Notes: generated by a model from the letters alone, not told the origin. A DNA stretch of 64,000 bases from Asaia sp003994335 (GCF_037151175.1 NZ_JBBCOR010000005.1:1-64000), one strand, 5' to 3'; counted from the first letter of the stretch, positions 23,215 to 33,131 are shown. Translations and numbers: made by a program.

Positions 23215-23711
23215 TGCGCTCTAGCCCCGTGCCGCGTTCCGAGCGCACCTACGCCATGCGAGAGAGCCGCTATCGCGAAAGCCAGCGCGCGATCGAGCTG
23301 CCTGTGATCACCCCGCGCGCGTCGGTTCCCGATCGGCTGGACCCGCATCTTTTGATGCTGCTCCCGCATCGTCCAAAACTCTGGCGCGATTTCGTGGAAG
23401 TGATCCCGGCTGAACTGGTCGAGTTCTGGATTGCGCGCGAGCCCCGCTTCTGCCTCCTGGCCGAGTTTGCCTCGACCTCCGGCCAGTGGCGCTGCCTCTG
23501 GCAGTCCGGCGATATCGAGACGTACCCCCAGCAAGGCATCCGCCACCGCGTCCTTTTGATGAATCGCGAAGACGCAAACCGCATCGAGGCCGCGCACCCG
23601 CTGACCGACATCAGTCTGAACGATCAAACCACCCGCCTGCGCTTCCGCAGGCCGGGGGAGGGGGACACACCTCGTTCTTCACAATTTTATGAGCTGCTCG
23701 GGAGAGAGTGA
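23211..23711 (+). CDS. Early phage protein E, unknown function
   Basis: Start ATG 23211 (MMRSSPVPRSERTYAMRESR) overlapping the previous stop. The 166-residue product has a basic N-terminus, then a globular part with PHLLMLLPHRPKLWRDFVEV, ELVEFWIAREPRFCLLAEFA and DIETYPQQGIRHRVLLMNRE. No catalytic motif is evident to me. It is the last of the coupled small genes before the excisionase-like gene, so expression probably follows the left promoter. Confidence 0.55.
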   Translation: MMRSSPVPRSERTYAMRESRYRESQRAIELPVITPRASVPDRLDPHLLMLLPHRPKLWRDFVEVIPAELVEFWIAREPRFCLLAEFASTSGQWRCLWQSGDIETYPQQGIRHRVLLMNREDANRIEAAHPLTDISLNDQTTRLRFRRPGEGDTPRSSQFYELLGRE

Positions 23712-23713
23712 TA

Positions 23714-23965
23714 ATGTCCAGTCGAATTACCCCGCGTGTCCTGAAACTCGAGGACGCTTGCCGGTATGTAGGTCTCTCAGCTGGCACTTTTCTCAGTGGC
23801 ATCGGCCGCGAAGTACCACCGTTACGAATGTCGCCAGGGCGTAAGGGATGGGACAGACTCGCGCTGGATCGCTGGATTGACGCGCATTCCAGTGAAAACG
23901 GGCTCAAACCAGAATCAAGTATAGGGCCACAGTCAGAGACGCCATTGGATTATTTGTTGTCATGA
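23714..23965 (+). CDS. Excisionase/AlpA-like DNA-binding protein
   Basis: ATG 23714 lies seven bases after GGAGAG and is chosen over GTG 23708. The 83-residue protein begins ITPRVLKLEDACRYVGLSAG and continues with TFLSGIGREVPPLRMSPGRK, a winged-helix pattern of the MerR/AlpA/Xis kind, and ends with a helix carrying LALDRWIDAH. Directly upstream of and overlapping the integrase (start 23962), it is a candidate recombination directionality factor. Confidence 0.7.
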   Translation: MSSRITPRVLKLEDACRYVGLSAGTFLSGIGREVPPLRMSPGRKGWDRLALDRWIDAHSSENGLKPESSIGPQSETPLDYLLS

Positions 23966-25008
23966 CCGTCATCCGGCTGCCTCACATCCAACGGCATAAG
24001 GGTCGAGACGGTAAGATCAGGCTCTATTTCAGACACCCAAACCTGCCGCGGAAGCCCTTGCCGCCCCAGAATGATCCCGCCTTTCTCGCAGCCTATCAGG
24101 CTGCTCTCGCGCAGAGTGAGGTCGTCAAAGAGCCACCGCGCATACGATCTGCCGGAACGTTCGTCAGATTGAGTGACGAATGGCGTCGATCGGCGGCGTT
24201 TCTCGCGCTCCGTATCAGCACGCAGAAGACTTATAACAATATTATCAAGCGGATGCAGGCGGAGCGCTTTGCGGATGCGCAGCTGACTGACTTCGGAGCC
24301 AAGCATATTCGCGCGATTCTGCGCCCGTTGGCGAACCGGCCCGCGATGTATAATCGCTGGTTGTCGCTACTCGGCATTCTTTTCCGTTATGCGTTGGAAA
24401 ACGAAGAGATCTCCGTCGATCCAACCTCTGGCATTCGTCGCGTGAAGGAGCGAGGGGAGGGGTCTCGCACCTGGTCCGAGGAAGAGATCGCGCAATACGA
24501 AGCGTTTTGGCCCGTAGGCTCCCGACAGAGGCTTACGTTTGCACTGATGCTTTATACCGGGCAGCGCAGATCAGACGCTGTCAAGATGGGGCCGAGTGAT
24601 ATCCGCGATGGCTTCCTTGATGTCATCCAGCAAAAGACCGGCGCGCGACTATTGATCCCGATTCATCCGGCATTGGCTGATATTATCGCACTCGAGCCAG
24701 CGAAAGTCGGCAGCTACCTTCAGAATCAGGCGGGGAAGCAGGCGTCGTCAAACGGCCTGGGTAATCAGTTCCGTGTATGGGCAGATGCTGCAGGGGTTTC
24801 GGGCGATCTTTCGGGCCACGGCCTGCGCAAAGCAGCGGCTAGAAGGCTGGCCGAGGCAGGCTGTACCACACACCAGATCGCCGCGATCACAGGTCACAAA
24901 ACCCTATCTGAAGTGGAGCGCTACACCCGCGCTGTTGACCAGAAAAAGCTGGCTGAAGAAGCCATGAAGCGAATGGAGAATGTAAAACGCGCCAAAGGAG
25001 TTATGTAA
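23962..25008 (+). CDS. Tyrosine recombinase integrase of the prophage
   Basis: The 348-residue protein starts at ATG 23962, overlapping the excisionase-like gene by 4 bases. An N-terminal arm-binding part and core-binding domain (about 75-150) are followed by the catalytic domain. The Arg is in TGQRRSD (R202), the Lys in QQKTGA (K225), HGLR gives H286 and R289, TGHKT gives H312, and ERYT gives the nucleophile Y321. All catalytic residues are present, so the enzyme looks active. The gene ends 43 bases from the 3' end of tRNA-Cys, the presumed attachment site. Confidence 0.92.
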   Translation: MTVIRLPHIQRHKGRDGKIRLYFRHPNLPRKPLPPQNDPAFLAAYQAALAQSEVVKEPPRIRSAGTFVRLSDEWRRSAAFLALRISTQKTYNNIIKRMQAERFADAQLTDFGAKHIRAILRPLANRPAMYNRWLSLLGILFRYALENEEISVDPTSGIRRVKERGEGSRTWSEEEIAQYEAFWPVGSRQRLTFALMLYTGQRRSDAVKMGPSDIRDGFLDVIQQKTGARLLIPIHPALADIIALEPAKVGSYLQNQAGKQASSNGLGNQFRVWADAAGVSGDLSGHGLRKAAARRLAEAGCTTHQIAAITGHKTLSEVERYTRAVDQKKLAEEAMKRMENVKRAKGVM

Positions 25009-25051
25009 AACTCCGCAGCAATGGCGGTTCTCCGCGATTTTTCGGGAAACA

Positions 25052-25125
25052 TGGAGGTCCGGGCGGGAATCGAACCCACGTACGCGGATTTGCAGTCCGC
25101 TGCATCACCATTCTGCCACCGGACC
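25052..25125 (-). tRNA. tRNA-Cys (GCA), presumed prophage attachment site
   Basis: On the minus strand GGTCCGG at 25125-25119 pairs with CCGGACC, followed by T and an encoded CCA ending at 25052, for 74 bases in all. The D arm (TGGCAGAATGGTGATGCA), an anticodon arm with GCA flanked by GCGGACT and AATCCGC, and the T arm (GGGTTCGATTCCC) fold canonically. The integrase is on the 3' side, so attachment within the 3' half of this gene is expected, with the phage restoring an intact tRNA end. The matching direct repeat lies beyond the window start and was not seen. Confidence 0.95.
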
Positions 25126-25316
25126 GGCTGGTGTAGGGGCTATATCTCTTTCTGCGCGTCTGCGGTCAAGGGGGTAGGGCGCACAACGCGAAGAAATAAG
25201 AAGAAATTTCCGATTGCAGTCAGATATGGCATAGGGAGGGAACAGGAGGCCTGAAACCGGACGATGGACACCATTGTCACGTTATTGCAGTGCCGTCGTC
25301 AGTCGAAAGGGCATCC

Positions 25317-26786
25317 ATGAAGCGGGATCAGTTTAAGGCCTATACTTCTCTGGGCGTGGGTTTGATGGTCGTTCTCAAGAGCACGACTGTTCTGGCCCAG
25401 ACCTATGACGGCAAGGGCTCTCCCGAATTCATTCCGCATACCCTTCAGGAGGCTCTCGCAACCGCCTACCTGACAAACCCGACCTTGCAGCAGGAGCGGG
25501 CGAAGCTTCGCGCAGCTGACGAACAGGTACCGACCGCGCTCGCCGGCTGGCGCCCCAAGATCCAGGGGCAGGCGGGGCTGACCTATTATCAGGGTAATAA
25601 CGCCTACGGCGCTCAGGGGCCGGAGCCCGGCTCGAATTTCGGCACACCGGCCTATAACCGCAGCTATGCCACGCCCGGCTATCAGGGCGGTGTTACGGTC
25701 AGCGAGTATCTGTATCAGGGCGGCAAGACGACCGCTGCCACGCATCAGGCGGTCAATACCGTCATGGCTGAACGCGCCCAGCTGATCCAGACAGAGCAGG
25801 AAGTATTCACCGATGTTGTGAACGCTTATGTCGGGGTGATTCGTAGCGAGCAGATCCTGCAGATCAACATCAATAACGAGCATGTTCTCGAAGAGCAGCT
25901 CAAGGCCACTCAGGACCGTTTCCAGCAGGGTGAGATCACCCGCACGGACGTTGCACAGGCTCAGGCTGCTCTTGCAACCGCGAAGGCGACCCGCCAGCAG
26001 AGCGAAGGAACGCTACGCGCTTCGCAGGCAACTTATCTGCAGGTTGTTGGCGTCCCGCCTGCGCCGAATCTCGTGGCCCCGCAGCCGCTCAAGCTGCCGA
26101 TCGAGGAAGAAAAGCAGATCGTCGCTGAGGCGATGAAGAATAACCCGACGATCATCAATGCGCTTTTCGTCGAGGCCCAGCAGAAAGACAATTTCTCGGT
26201 CCAGCTCTCGGCCATTCTGCCCAAGATCTCCGCTACGCTCGGTTATTCCTACGTGAAGAACCAGGGCTACGGTAAGATGATTACCGACAATAAATACGGC
26301 ACTATCAATTTCGATGTCCCGATCTATCAGGGCGGGTCGGAATACGCAGCGGTAAGGCAGGCGCGCCAGCAATATCTGGCGGCACGCCGCGCCGTTGATA
26401 TCGCGCGTCGTGGCGCTGCCCAGACCGCCTCATCGAACTGGCAGCAATTCCGCTCCTATAACGACTCGATTTCGAGCAACAGGACCGCCATTGCCGCAAA
26501 CGTCATCGCGCTTGACGGTGTGGAGCGCCAGGCCATTGTGGGCACGAGTTCCACACTCGAAGTGCTTCAGCAGCAACAGACCCTGCTGCAGGCGCAGACG
26601 GCCTTGGTGCAAAATCTCAGCGGTCTCGTGCAATCTTCCTATGCCATCGCCGCGGCAATGGGGCGACTAACGGCATCCGATCTGAAGCTGAACGTCCCGC
26701 TCTACGACGAGAAGGCGTATTACAATGCCGTCAAGGACCGCCTGTGGGGCATCAATGATTACGCCGTTGGCCAACCGGGGCGCTGA
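25317..26786 (+). CDS. tolC: TolC-family outer-membrane efflux channel
   Basis: ATG 25317 (MKRDQFKAYTSLGVGLMVVL) follows GAAAGGG and gives a cleavable signal peptide ending near VLAQ. The mature protein of about 460 residues has the two-fold TolC repeat: TLQEALATAYLTNPTLQQER then VSEYLYQGGKT, and later EAMKNNPTIINALFVEAQQK then FDVPIYQGGSEYAAVRQARQ. Periplasmic helices contain RFQQGEITRTDVAQAQAALA and STLEVLQQQQTLLQAQTALV. It forms the trimeric exit duct for type I secretion and RND pumps. No inner-membrane pump partner lies next to it; it sits between the tRNA and valS. Confidence 0.9.
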   Translation: MKRDQFKAYTSLGVGLMVVLKSTTVLAQTYDGKGSPEFIPHTLQEALATAYLTNPTLQQERAKLRAADEQVPTALAGWRPKIQGQAGLTYYQGNNAYGAQGPEPGSNFGTPAYNRSYATPGYQGGVTVSEYLYQGGKTTAATHQAVNTVMAERAQLIQTEQEVFTDVVNAYVGVIRSEQILQININNEHVLEEQLKATQDRFQQGEITRTDVAQAQAALATAKATRQQSEGTLRASQATYLQVVGVPPAPNLVAPQPLKLPIEEEKQIVAEAMKNNPTIINALFVEAQQKDNFSVQLSAILPKISATLGYSYVKNQGYGKMITDNKYGTINFDVPIYQGGSEYAAVRQARQQYLAARRAVDIARRGAAQTASSNWQQFRSYNDSISSNRTAIAANVIALDGVERQAIVGTSSTLEVLQQQQTLLQAQTALVQNLSGLVQSSYAIAAAMGRLTASDLKLNVPLYDEKAYYNAVKDRLWGINDYAVGQPGR

Positions 26787-27021
26787 CTCAACCCCTAGGT
26801 AAGCGGTAACGGCAGACGTGGTCACGGCTTGAAACTTCGGCGCCGGCTGGCCATACGCTGTACTGAAGATGACCGCAGCCATGTTTCGCGTCATACCCGC
26901 TCTGAATTCCGGCCCTGCTGTGCAGAAACGGCGATCAGGGCAGGGGGCGAGAGCAGGATCGGTACAGGACGACCGGGGCGGTGCAGCGCCGTCTCGTGGC
27001 AAGACAGGTGACAGGAAGACG

Positions 27022-29709
27022 ATGCTCGAAAAGACCTTTGACCCCGCAGCGTGCGAGGCGCACCTTTATGCCCAGTGGGAACAGTCCGGTCTTTTCGCGG
27101 CGCATCCCGAGCAACCTGGCACATCTTTCTCGATCATGTTCCCCCCGCCGAATGTCACCGGGACGCTGCATTTCGGCCATGCGCTCGATTTCGTGCTTCA
27201 GGATATCCTGATCCGTTCGAAGCGTCTCGAAGGGTGCAACGTGCTTTGGCAGCCCGGCACAGACCATGCGGGCATTGCAACCCAGATGGTTGTCGAGCGT
27301 GTGCTCGACAAGGAAGGCCTGAGCCGCAAGGAAATGGGGCGGGAGAAGTTCCTCGAACGGGTCTGGGCCTGGAAGGAGCAGTCGGGCGGTCAGATCATCC
27401 AGCAATTGCGCACACTTGGCGCCTCGGCCGATTGGGAGCGCGAACGCTTCACCATGGATGAGGGGCTGTCGCGCGCCGTGCGTGATGTGTTCGTCACCCT
27501 GCATCAGCAGGGGCTGATCTATCGGGCGAAGCGCCTTGTGAACTGGGATCCAGCATTCCGCTCCGCCATCTCCGATCTTGAGGTCGAGAACCGCGAGACC
27601 AAGGGCTTGATGTGGTATCTGCGCTACCCTGTCGAGGGCGGCGGCATGATCGTGGTGGGGACGACGCGCCCGGAAACCATGCTTGGAGATACTGCGGTCG
27701 CGGTTCATCCGGAAGACGAACGCTATACCGGACTGATCGGCAAGTTCGTCACGCTGCCCCTGACCGGACGCCGAATCCCCATCGTGGCAGATACCTATTC
27801 CGACCCCGAGAAGGGCAGCGGGGCGGTCAAGATCACGCCGGGTCATGACTTCAACGATTTTGAGGTTGGCAAACGCCACGCCCTGCCTATGCCAAGCATC
27901 CTCGACGAGGCCGCTGCCATCTGGCTCGATGAGATCACCAGCGAGTTGCAGGACATCGAGGGGCTGTCCTCGATCGCCTTCGTGCGCTCTCTCGAAGGCA
28001 AGGATCGTCTCGAGGCACGCAAGTTGATCGTCGAGGAACTTGAGCGTCTCGAGCATATCGAGAAGATCGAGCCGCACACGCTTCAGGTGCCGTACGCCGA
28101 GCGTGGCGGGGCGATTGTCGAGCCGCGATTGACGGAACAGTGGTATTGCGATGCCGCTACTCTCGCCCAGCCCGCCATCAAGGCCGTGGAAGAGGGCCGA
28201 ATTCGCTTCGAGCCTCAGCAATGGGAAAACACCTATTTCGCCTGGATGCGCGATATCCAGCCCTGGTGCATCAGCCGTCAGCTCTGGTGGGGCCATCGCA
28301 TTCCTGCCTGGTATGGCCCGGAAGGCAGCGTGTTCGTCGCGCGCAGTGAGGAAGAGGCATTCGAACAGGCGCGTGCGCAATTCGGCGCTGAGGTCAGTCT
28401 CACCCGCGACGAGGATGTGCTCGATACGTGGTTCAGCTCTGCACTCTGGCCTTTCACGACGCTGGGCTGGCCCGACAAGACGCCCGAACTCGCCCGGTAC
28501 TATCCGACCAGCGTACTTGTGACAGGCTTTGACATCATCTTCTTCTGGGTGGCCCGGATGATGATGATGGGTCTGCATTTCATGGATGACGTACCCTTCC
28601 ATACGGTGCTGATCCACGGTCTGGTGCGTGACGAGCGCGGCCAGAAAATGTCCAAGAGCAAGGGCAATGGGCTCGACCCGCTCGATCTCGTGGCAGAATT
28701 CGGTGCAGATGCCACGCGTATGGCGATCTGCGCTTTGACCGGTCCCGGTCGTGACATCAAATTTGGCCGCAAGCGCGTCGAAGACTACCGTACTTTCATC
28801 ACCAAGATCTGGAATGCTGCACGCTTCTGCGAAATGAACGGCGTCAAGCCGGTCGAGGGGTTCGATCCCTCTGCGGTCAAGAGTGTTCTCGGGCGCTGGC
28901 TCCTAGATGAAGCGTCGAAGGCTGTCAGCGCAGCCCGTGGCGCCTTGGATTCCTACCGCTTCGATGAATACGCGGGCAGCTGCTATCGCTTTGTCTGGAA
29001 CGTGTTCTGCGACTGGTTCCTTGAACTGGCCAAGCCCGCTTTTGCCGCCGAAAACACGCCGGAACAGGACGAGATTCGGGCGGTCGCCGCCCATGTGCTC
29101 GGTATGATCCTGCAGATCATGCACCCGGTCATTCCCTTCGTCACAGAGGAACTCTGGCAGTCCTTCGGTTTTGGCGGCAGCGTTGCGCAATCGGCATGGC
29201 CCGCTCTGCCGCAGCCTCGAGGCGCAGGTGAGGCGTCTGCGGAGATGGATTGGGTGATCCGTCTGATCAGCGAAATCCGCACGCTGCGTTCGGAGATGAA
29301 CATTCCACCGGCTCAGATGGTGCCGGTGCTTCTGCGTGATGCGACTCCAGAAACCCTCGCGCGTGCCGAGAGCTGGGCTGCGGTCATCGTCCGCATGGCG
29401 CGTGTGGCCTCGGTCTCACCCTTGGCGGGTGAACCGCCCAAAGCCGCAGCGCTGACCGTGATCGACGAAGCAACGCTCGTTCTTCCACTCGAGGGGCTGA
29501 TCGATATTGCTGCCGAGATCCAGCGCCTGGAGAAGGAAATCGATCGTCTGGGCAAGGAAATCGACAAGGTCGAGCGCAAGCTGGGCAATGCCGATTTTGT
29601 TGCGCGCGCCAAACCGGAAGTCGTTGACGAGAACCGTGACCGCCTCACGAGCTTCACCCATGATCGCACACGGCTTCAGGCAGCCCTTTCCCGCCTCTCC
29701 GGCGTCTGA
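27022..29709 (+). CDS. valS: Valyl-tRNA synthetase
   Basis: ATG 27022 (MLEKTFDPAACEAHLYAQWE) begins the conserved N-terminus; the longer frame to 26869 has no family match. The 895-residue class I enzyme charges tRNA-Val with editing. The HIGH-type motif is PPPNVTGTLHFGHAL, the KMSKS loop GQKMSKSKGN, the CP1 editing domain holds GTTRPETMLGDTAVAVHPED, and the anticodon domain and C-terminal coiled coil (EIQRLEKEIDRLGKEIDKVE) close the protein. A 9-bp GC-rich hairpin follows the stop. The length is normal for the short bacterial type. Confidence 0.97.
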   Translation: MLEKTFDPAACEAHLYAQWEQSGLFAAHPEQPGTSFSIMFPPPNVTGTLHFGHALDFVLQDILIRSKRLEGCNVLWQPGTDHAGIATQMVVERVLDKEGLSRKEMGREKFLERVWAWKEQSGGQIIQQLRTLGASADWERERFTMDEGLSRAVRDVFVTLHQQGLIYRAKRLVNWDPAFRSAISDLEVENRETKGLMWYLRYPVEGGGMIVVGTTRPETMLGDTAVAVHPEDERYTGLIGKFVTLPLTGRRIPIVADTYSDPEKGSGAVKITPGHDFNDFEVGKRHALPMPSILDEAAAIWLDEITSELQDIEGLSSIAFVRSLEGKDRLEARKLIVEELERLEHIEKIEPHTLQVPYAERGGAIVEPRLTEQWYCDAATLAQPAIKAVEEGRIRFEPQQWENTYFAWMRDIQPWCISRQLWWGHRIPAWYGPEGSVFVARSEEEAFEQARAQFGAEVSLTRDEDVLDTWFSSALWPFTTLGWPDKTPELARYYPTSVLVTGFDIIFFWVARMMMMGLHFMDDVPFHTVLIHGLVRDERGQKMSKSKGNGLDPLDLVAEFGADATRMAICALTGPGRDIKFGRKRVEDYRTFITKIWNAARFCEMNGVKPVEGFDPSAVKSVLGRWLLDEASKAVSAARGALDSYRFDEYAGSCYRFVWNVFCDWFLELAKPAFAAENTPEQDEIRAVAAHVLGMILQIMHPVIPFVTEELWQSFGFGGSVAQSAWPALPQPRGAGEASAEMDWVIRLISEIRTLRSEMNIPPAQMVPVLLRDATPETLARAESWAAVIVRMARVASVSPLAGEPPKAAALTVIDEATLVLPLEGLIDIAAEIQRLEKEIDRLGKEIDKVERKLGNADFVARAKPEVVDENRDRLTSFTHDRTRLQAALSRLSGV

Positions 29710-29716
29710 GATGAAT

Positions 29717-29740
29717 GGGGCGTCCTCCATGGGACGCCCC
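29717..29740 (+). terminator. Terminator hairpin after valS
   Basis: GGGGCGTCC and GGACGCCCC form a perfect 9-bp stem around a 6-base loop, starting 8 bases after the stop codon. The following T-run is weak (TCTGG), so efficiency is uncertain. Confidence 0.7.
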
Positions 29741-30746
29741 TCTGGTCCCGAGGTGAGGCGCCCCGCAGGGATCTTGGGAAGGCCGCGAATGGCGCTTTGA
29801 TTGATTTGGCGCCGCTCGTCAGGACCGTTTCAGGCTCACGTTTTTCCTCGTGTAGTAAGATTCATTTCCGAGGGCCTTTTTGGCGCCAGCGATGATCCCC
29901 TCTCGGGAGGGTATTTCAACCGTTACTCGAGGCTGATCACACCGTTTGAGCCCCGGCATGTCGACCCAATGGGTTCAATCTGCCGCCGCTCTGGGGAGAG
30001 ACGGCGCCTCGATGCCCACGCCTTTCCTGTTTTATGCAGTGGAAAATGATCTGTCGCCCGCCCTACTTCATTCGTGATCCGGAATGTGACCGTGCGGCCG
30101 GTCCGTTCAGGGCTGTCGCCATGCAGGGGCAGAAATCTGATGACACGGTGTCGACGCTTCGCTCCATCCCAAAACCTGCGGCTCCGCGTGGGTCGTTGAA
30201 TGGACGCCGTTCCATTTGGTGCCGTCTCATCTCCGCACTCCATCCATAAGCCCGCGTGCACAGCGCCTACGTCCCTGATGCATCGTATTGCGGCGCCTTG
30301 AAACGTGATTTGAGCCCGAGACAGTCGACCAGGCGTGCTTCGGACACTCCGAACTTGCCTTTCGCAAGGGGAAAAGAGTTGCCGCCGGAGGGCGCAACAA
30401 AAGGCCGAGCCAGCGCCGAGACTTCGTAATCCCCACAGAGTGGTGGGGTCGCAGAAGTCTCTTCTCGACCCACAGGACAAGGAAATCCGCACCTCATCGT
30501 CGTTCCTGCCTCTAGGCTTGGTATCGGCGCACCGCGCCGACGCTCAAGGCGATGCTGCGGCTTATCTGGGTAGTAGAAGCATCCTGAATGACGAATGAGG
30601 ATGGTCGTCGAAGGCACGAGAAATCTGGTGTCGCACATTGGCAACACAAAGACATAAACGCGTTGACTGCGATTGCGAGCGGATTGCAACGATCAAAAGC
30701 GGAAGATAGGAACCATTCTCAATTGCAGAATGATTTCCCTGTCTGA
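29741..30746. other. One-kilobase stretch without a supported gene
   Basis: Several overlapping frames exist on both strands (for example 29923-30492 minus, 30267-30689 minus, 30335-30598 plus), but none has a ribosome site, plausible composition or a motif I recognise. The sequence is less regular in codon-position GC than neighbouring genes, so it may be decayed. The last 100 bases should contain the promoter of the siderophore receptor. There ATTGCGAGCGGATTGCAA (about 30668-30687) could be an iron-regulator site; this is weak. Confidence 0.4.
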
Positions 30747-33119
30747 ATGTGGAGACCGCTTTTGTCCAAGAAATGGGTCCGCCCCGCCTATCCCGTGTCC
30801 CTGCTTGCCGGGATGACGCTTGCCTGTACCACGGCGCATGCGCAGCCCGTGCAACAGGATGACGATGTCCCGCATCGTGACAATGTGAAGGGCACGGCTC
30901 GACCCGACATCAAGGCAAAACAGCCCGATACCGCTGATGCCGTGTCTGGCAAGGGAGGGGAGGAGCATCTGCTGGTACGTGGCACCGGCATGAATATTCT
31001 TCATGAGCCGATCGGGCTGGGGCGTATGCCTGAGGACATCATGCACACGCCGCAAACCGTCAATGCGGTTCCCCAGATCTTGATGCAGCAGCAGAACGTG
31101 AAGTCGCTCGATGAGGCTCTACGCAATGTCCCGGGCATCACGGCCTCTGTCGGCGAGGGCGAAGGCGGCATGGCGGGCGACCAGTTTCTGATACGTGGCT
31201 TTGCGGCTCAGAACGATATCTATGAAAATGGTCTGCGCGATTTCGGCGTCTATACACGGGACAGCTTCGATTACGACCATATCTCGGTCATCAAGGGCCC
31301 GTCCTCCGAGGTGTTTGGTAATGGCACGACGGGTGGTGCCATCAATATCGTAACCAAGGTCGCCCATCTCGGGGACAGCTATAACGCGCAGTTCTCGGGT
31401 GGGTCCGGCGAGTATTATCGCGGTACACTCGACGTCAACAAGCAGATCGGTGAGGCCTCGGCCATACGCATAACCGGCATGGGCAACGAGGATAACGTCG
31501 TCGGACGCGACAACATCTACTCGCACCGATGGGGCCTCGCCCCCTCTATCGGCTTCGGGCTTGGACGCCGCACAAGCTTCACCCTCGAGTATTTTCATCA
31601 GTCGGATAATCGTATCCCCGATTATGGCGTCCCGATCGTCACGAAGCCGGGCGGCACGATTGGTCGTCCCGCGACGGAATATGGACTGAACCGTCATAAC
31701 TGGTATGGCACGAATTATGATCAGGATGTTTCCAATGTGAACATGCTGACTGCGCGCCTCAATTCCGAAATCAGCCAGCATCTGACGATTTCCGATGATC
31801 TGCGCGGCGGGTTGTACGATCGCTATTTTTCGGCATCGCAGCCGGGTTGCGATGCGACCTGCCAGAAGCTGTTTTTCACGAATCCTTCGGCCGCACAGGT
31901 CAACAGGCGTGGACATCTGGGCGGGCCCGAACCCTATCAGCAGAATGACTGGTCCGTGCAGAATGTGTTTTCGGCACGTGCCAATTTCCGCACGGGCTTT
32001 ATCCGTCATCAGATCATCGCTGGCTGGGATGTCGAGCATATCTATGACCGTCGAAAGAACTACGCGTATAATTTCAATGGGCAGAACGGCACGCGCACCG
32101 ATACGACGAGCCTGATCGATCCCTCGCATGTTCAGCCGGGTCTGCTGCTCGGTGGTTTCGGGCAATATCAGTACGATCTGGTCAATCTTTCCGGCGGGGC
32201 AGGGCGCAAACTCTACAAGACCGGGGATGCCACCGACGTGGGCGCGTTCTTCTCAGAGCAGATATGGCTCGCGCCATGGTTCTCCATCCGCGGCGGGTTT
32301 CGCTGGGATCACTGGAACAGTCATTATTCCGCAACCGAGGGGGCGACCGCTTCCGATACGCGCCTGTCCCAGCAGCAGAACACCATCAACCCGACCGTCA
32401 GTCTGATGTATACGCCCAGCGACAACACGATGGTCTATTTCAACTGGGCGCGCTCGACCACGCCGCTTGGACTTTACGTGACCAATAGTGCCGAGCCGCT
32501 CAAAAGCTCGACCCAGGGATTCAAGCCGGAAAAGGCGAGTCTGTATGAAATCGGGGTCAAGCAGCAATTCCTGCATGGCCGACTGGGCGCGACGGCCTCG
32601 CTGTTCAGGCTGGAGAAGGGCAATGCCCTGATAACCGATCCCTCTACCGGAAGTGTGTCGTCGTCGAGCGACAGCCAGCGCAATCAGGGCGTGGAACTCA
32701 GCCTTTCGGGCCAGATCACCCGCAACTGGAGCCTGATCGGTACTTATGCCTATTACGATGCCACGACGACGGGCTCGCTGACACCGGCCGATATCGGCAA
32801 GCGCATCCAGTATGCGCCCAAGAACATGGCGACGATCTGGAGCACCTATACGATCGCGCCCGACAAGCCCTGGAACCTGACCTTCGGCGGCGGTCTGACC
32901 TGGCGTGACTCGGTCTGGCTTGACGCAGCCAACACAGCGCGCGTGCCTCATACGACGGAATGGGATGCCATGATGTCCCATATGGTCGGGCATCGCTGGC
33001 GTCTGGCGCTCAATGGCTACAATCTGGCCAATCGTCTGAACTATTCCAATCTGTTCAGCGACCGCGCCACGCCTTCTGTCGGACGCACTTTCCTAGGCAG
33101 TATTTCCTTCACCTACTAA
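30747..33119 (+). CDS. TonB-dependent siderophore receptor
   Basis: The 790-residue protein starts at ATG 30747 with a signal peptide ending near TTAHAQ. The plug domain covers about 90-190, with PEDIMHTPQTVNAVPQILMQ, QQNVKSLDEALRNVPGITAS, FLIRGFAAQNDIYENGLRDF and VIKGPSSEVFGNGTTGGAIN. The barrel follows, with GGFRWDHW, NWARSTTPLGLY, FKPEKASLYEIGVKQQFLHG, and a last strand FLGSISFTY that ends in an aromatic residue as outer-membrane proteins do. The family is that of catecholate/hydroxamate receptors such as Fiu and FhuE. The TonB box is not obvious; the substrate cannot be told. No TonB-ExbBD or transporter genes adjoin it, and regulation by iron is likely. Confidence 0.9.
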   Translation: MWRPLLSKKWVRPAYPVSLLAGMTLACTTAHAQPVQQDDDVPHRDNVKGTARPDIKAKQPDTADAVSGKGGEEHLLVRGTGMNILHEPIGLGRMPEDIMHTPQTVNAVPQILMQQQNVKSLDEALRNVPGITASVGEGEGGMAGDQFLIRGFAAQNDIYENGLRDFGVYTRDSFDYDHISVIKGPSSEVFGNGTTGGAINIVTKVAHLGDSYNAQFSGGSGEYYRGTLDVNKQIGEASAIRITGMGNEDNVVGRDNIYSHRWGLAPSIGFGLGRRTSFTLEYFHQSDNRIPDYGVPIVTKPGGTIGRPATEYGLNRHNWYGTNYDQDVSNVNMLTARLNSEISQHLTISDDLRGGLYDRYFSASQPGCDATCQKLFFTNPSAAQVNRRGHLGGPEPYQQNDWSVQNVFSARANFRTGFIRHQIIAGWDVEHIYDRRKNYAYNFNGQNGTRTDTTSLIDPSHVQPGLLLGGFGQYQYDLVNLSGGAGRKLYKTGDATDVGAFFSEQIWLAPWFSIRGGFRWDHWNSHYSATEGATASDTRLSQQQNTINPTVSLMYTPSDNTMVYFNWARSTTPLGLYVTNSAEPLKSSTQGFKPEKASLYEIGVKQQFLHGRLGATASLFRLEKGNALITDPSTGSVSSSSDSQRNQGVELSLSGQITRNWSLIGTYAYYDATTTGSLTPADIGKRIQYAPKNMATIWSTYTIAPDKPWNLTFGGGLTWRDSVWLDAANTARVPHTTEWDAMMSHMVGHRWRLALNGYNLANRLNYSNLFSDRATPSVGRTFLGSISFTY

Positions 33120-33131
33120 CGTTGTGGGTTG

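Noticed and set aside
1..25051. Lysis cassette (holin, endolysin) of the prophage
   Set aside because: None of the genes visible here has endolysin motifs or a holin pattern; it probably lies beyond the window start with the rest of the tail genes.
25021..25254. A 77-codon plus-strand frame
   Set aside because: It runs across the antisense strand of the tRNA-Cys gene and has no protein features.
26935..28617. A 560-codon frame antisense to valS
   Set aside because: It is a high-GC shadow; the valS frame has full family landmarks on the other strand.
29923..30492. A 189-codon minus-strand frame before the siderophore receptor
   Set aside because: Arg/Ser-rich, no ribosome site, overlaps equally poor frames on both strands; not supported as a gene.
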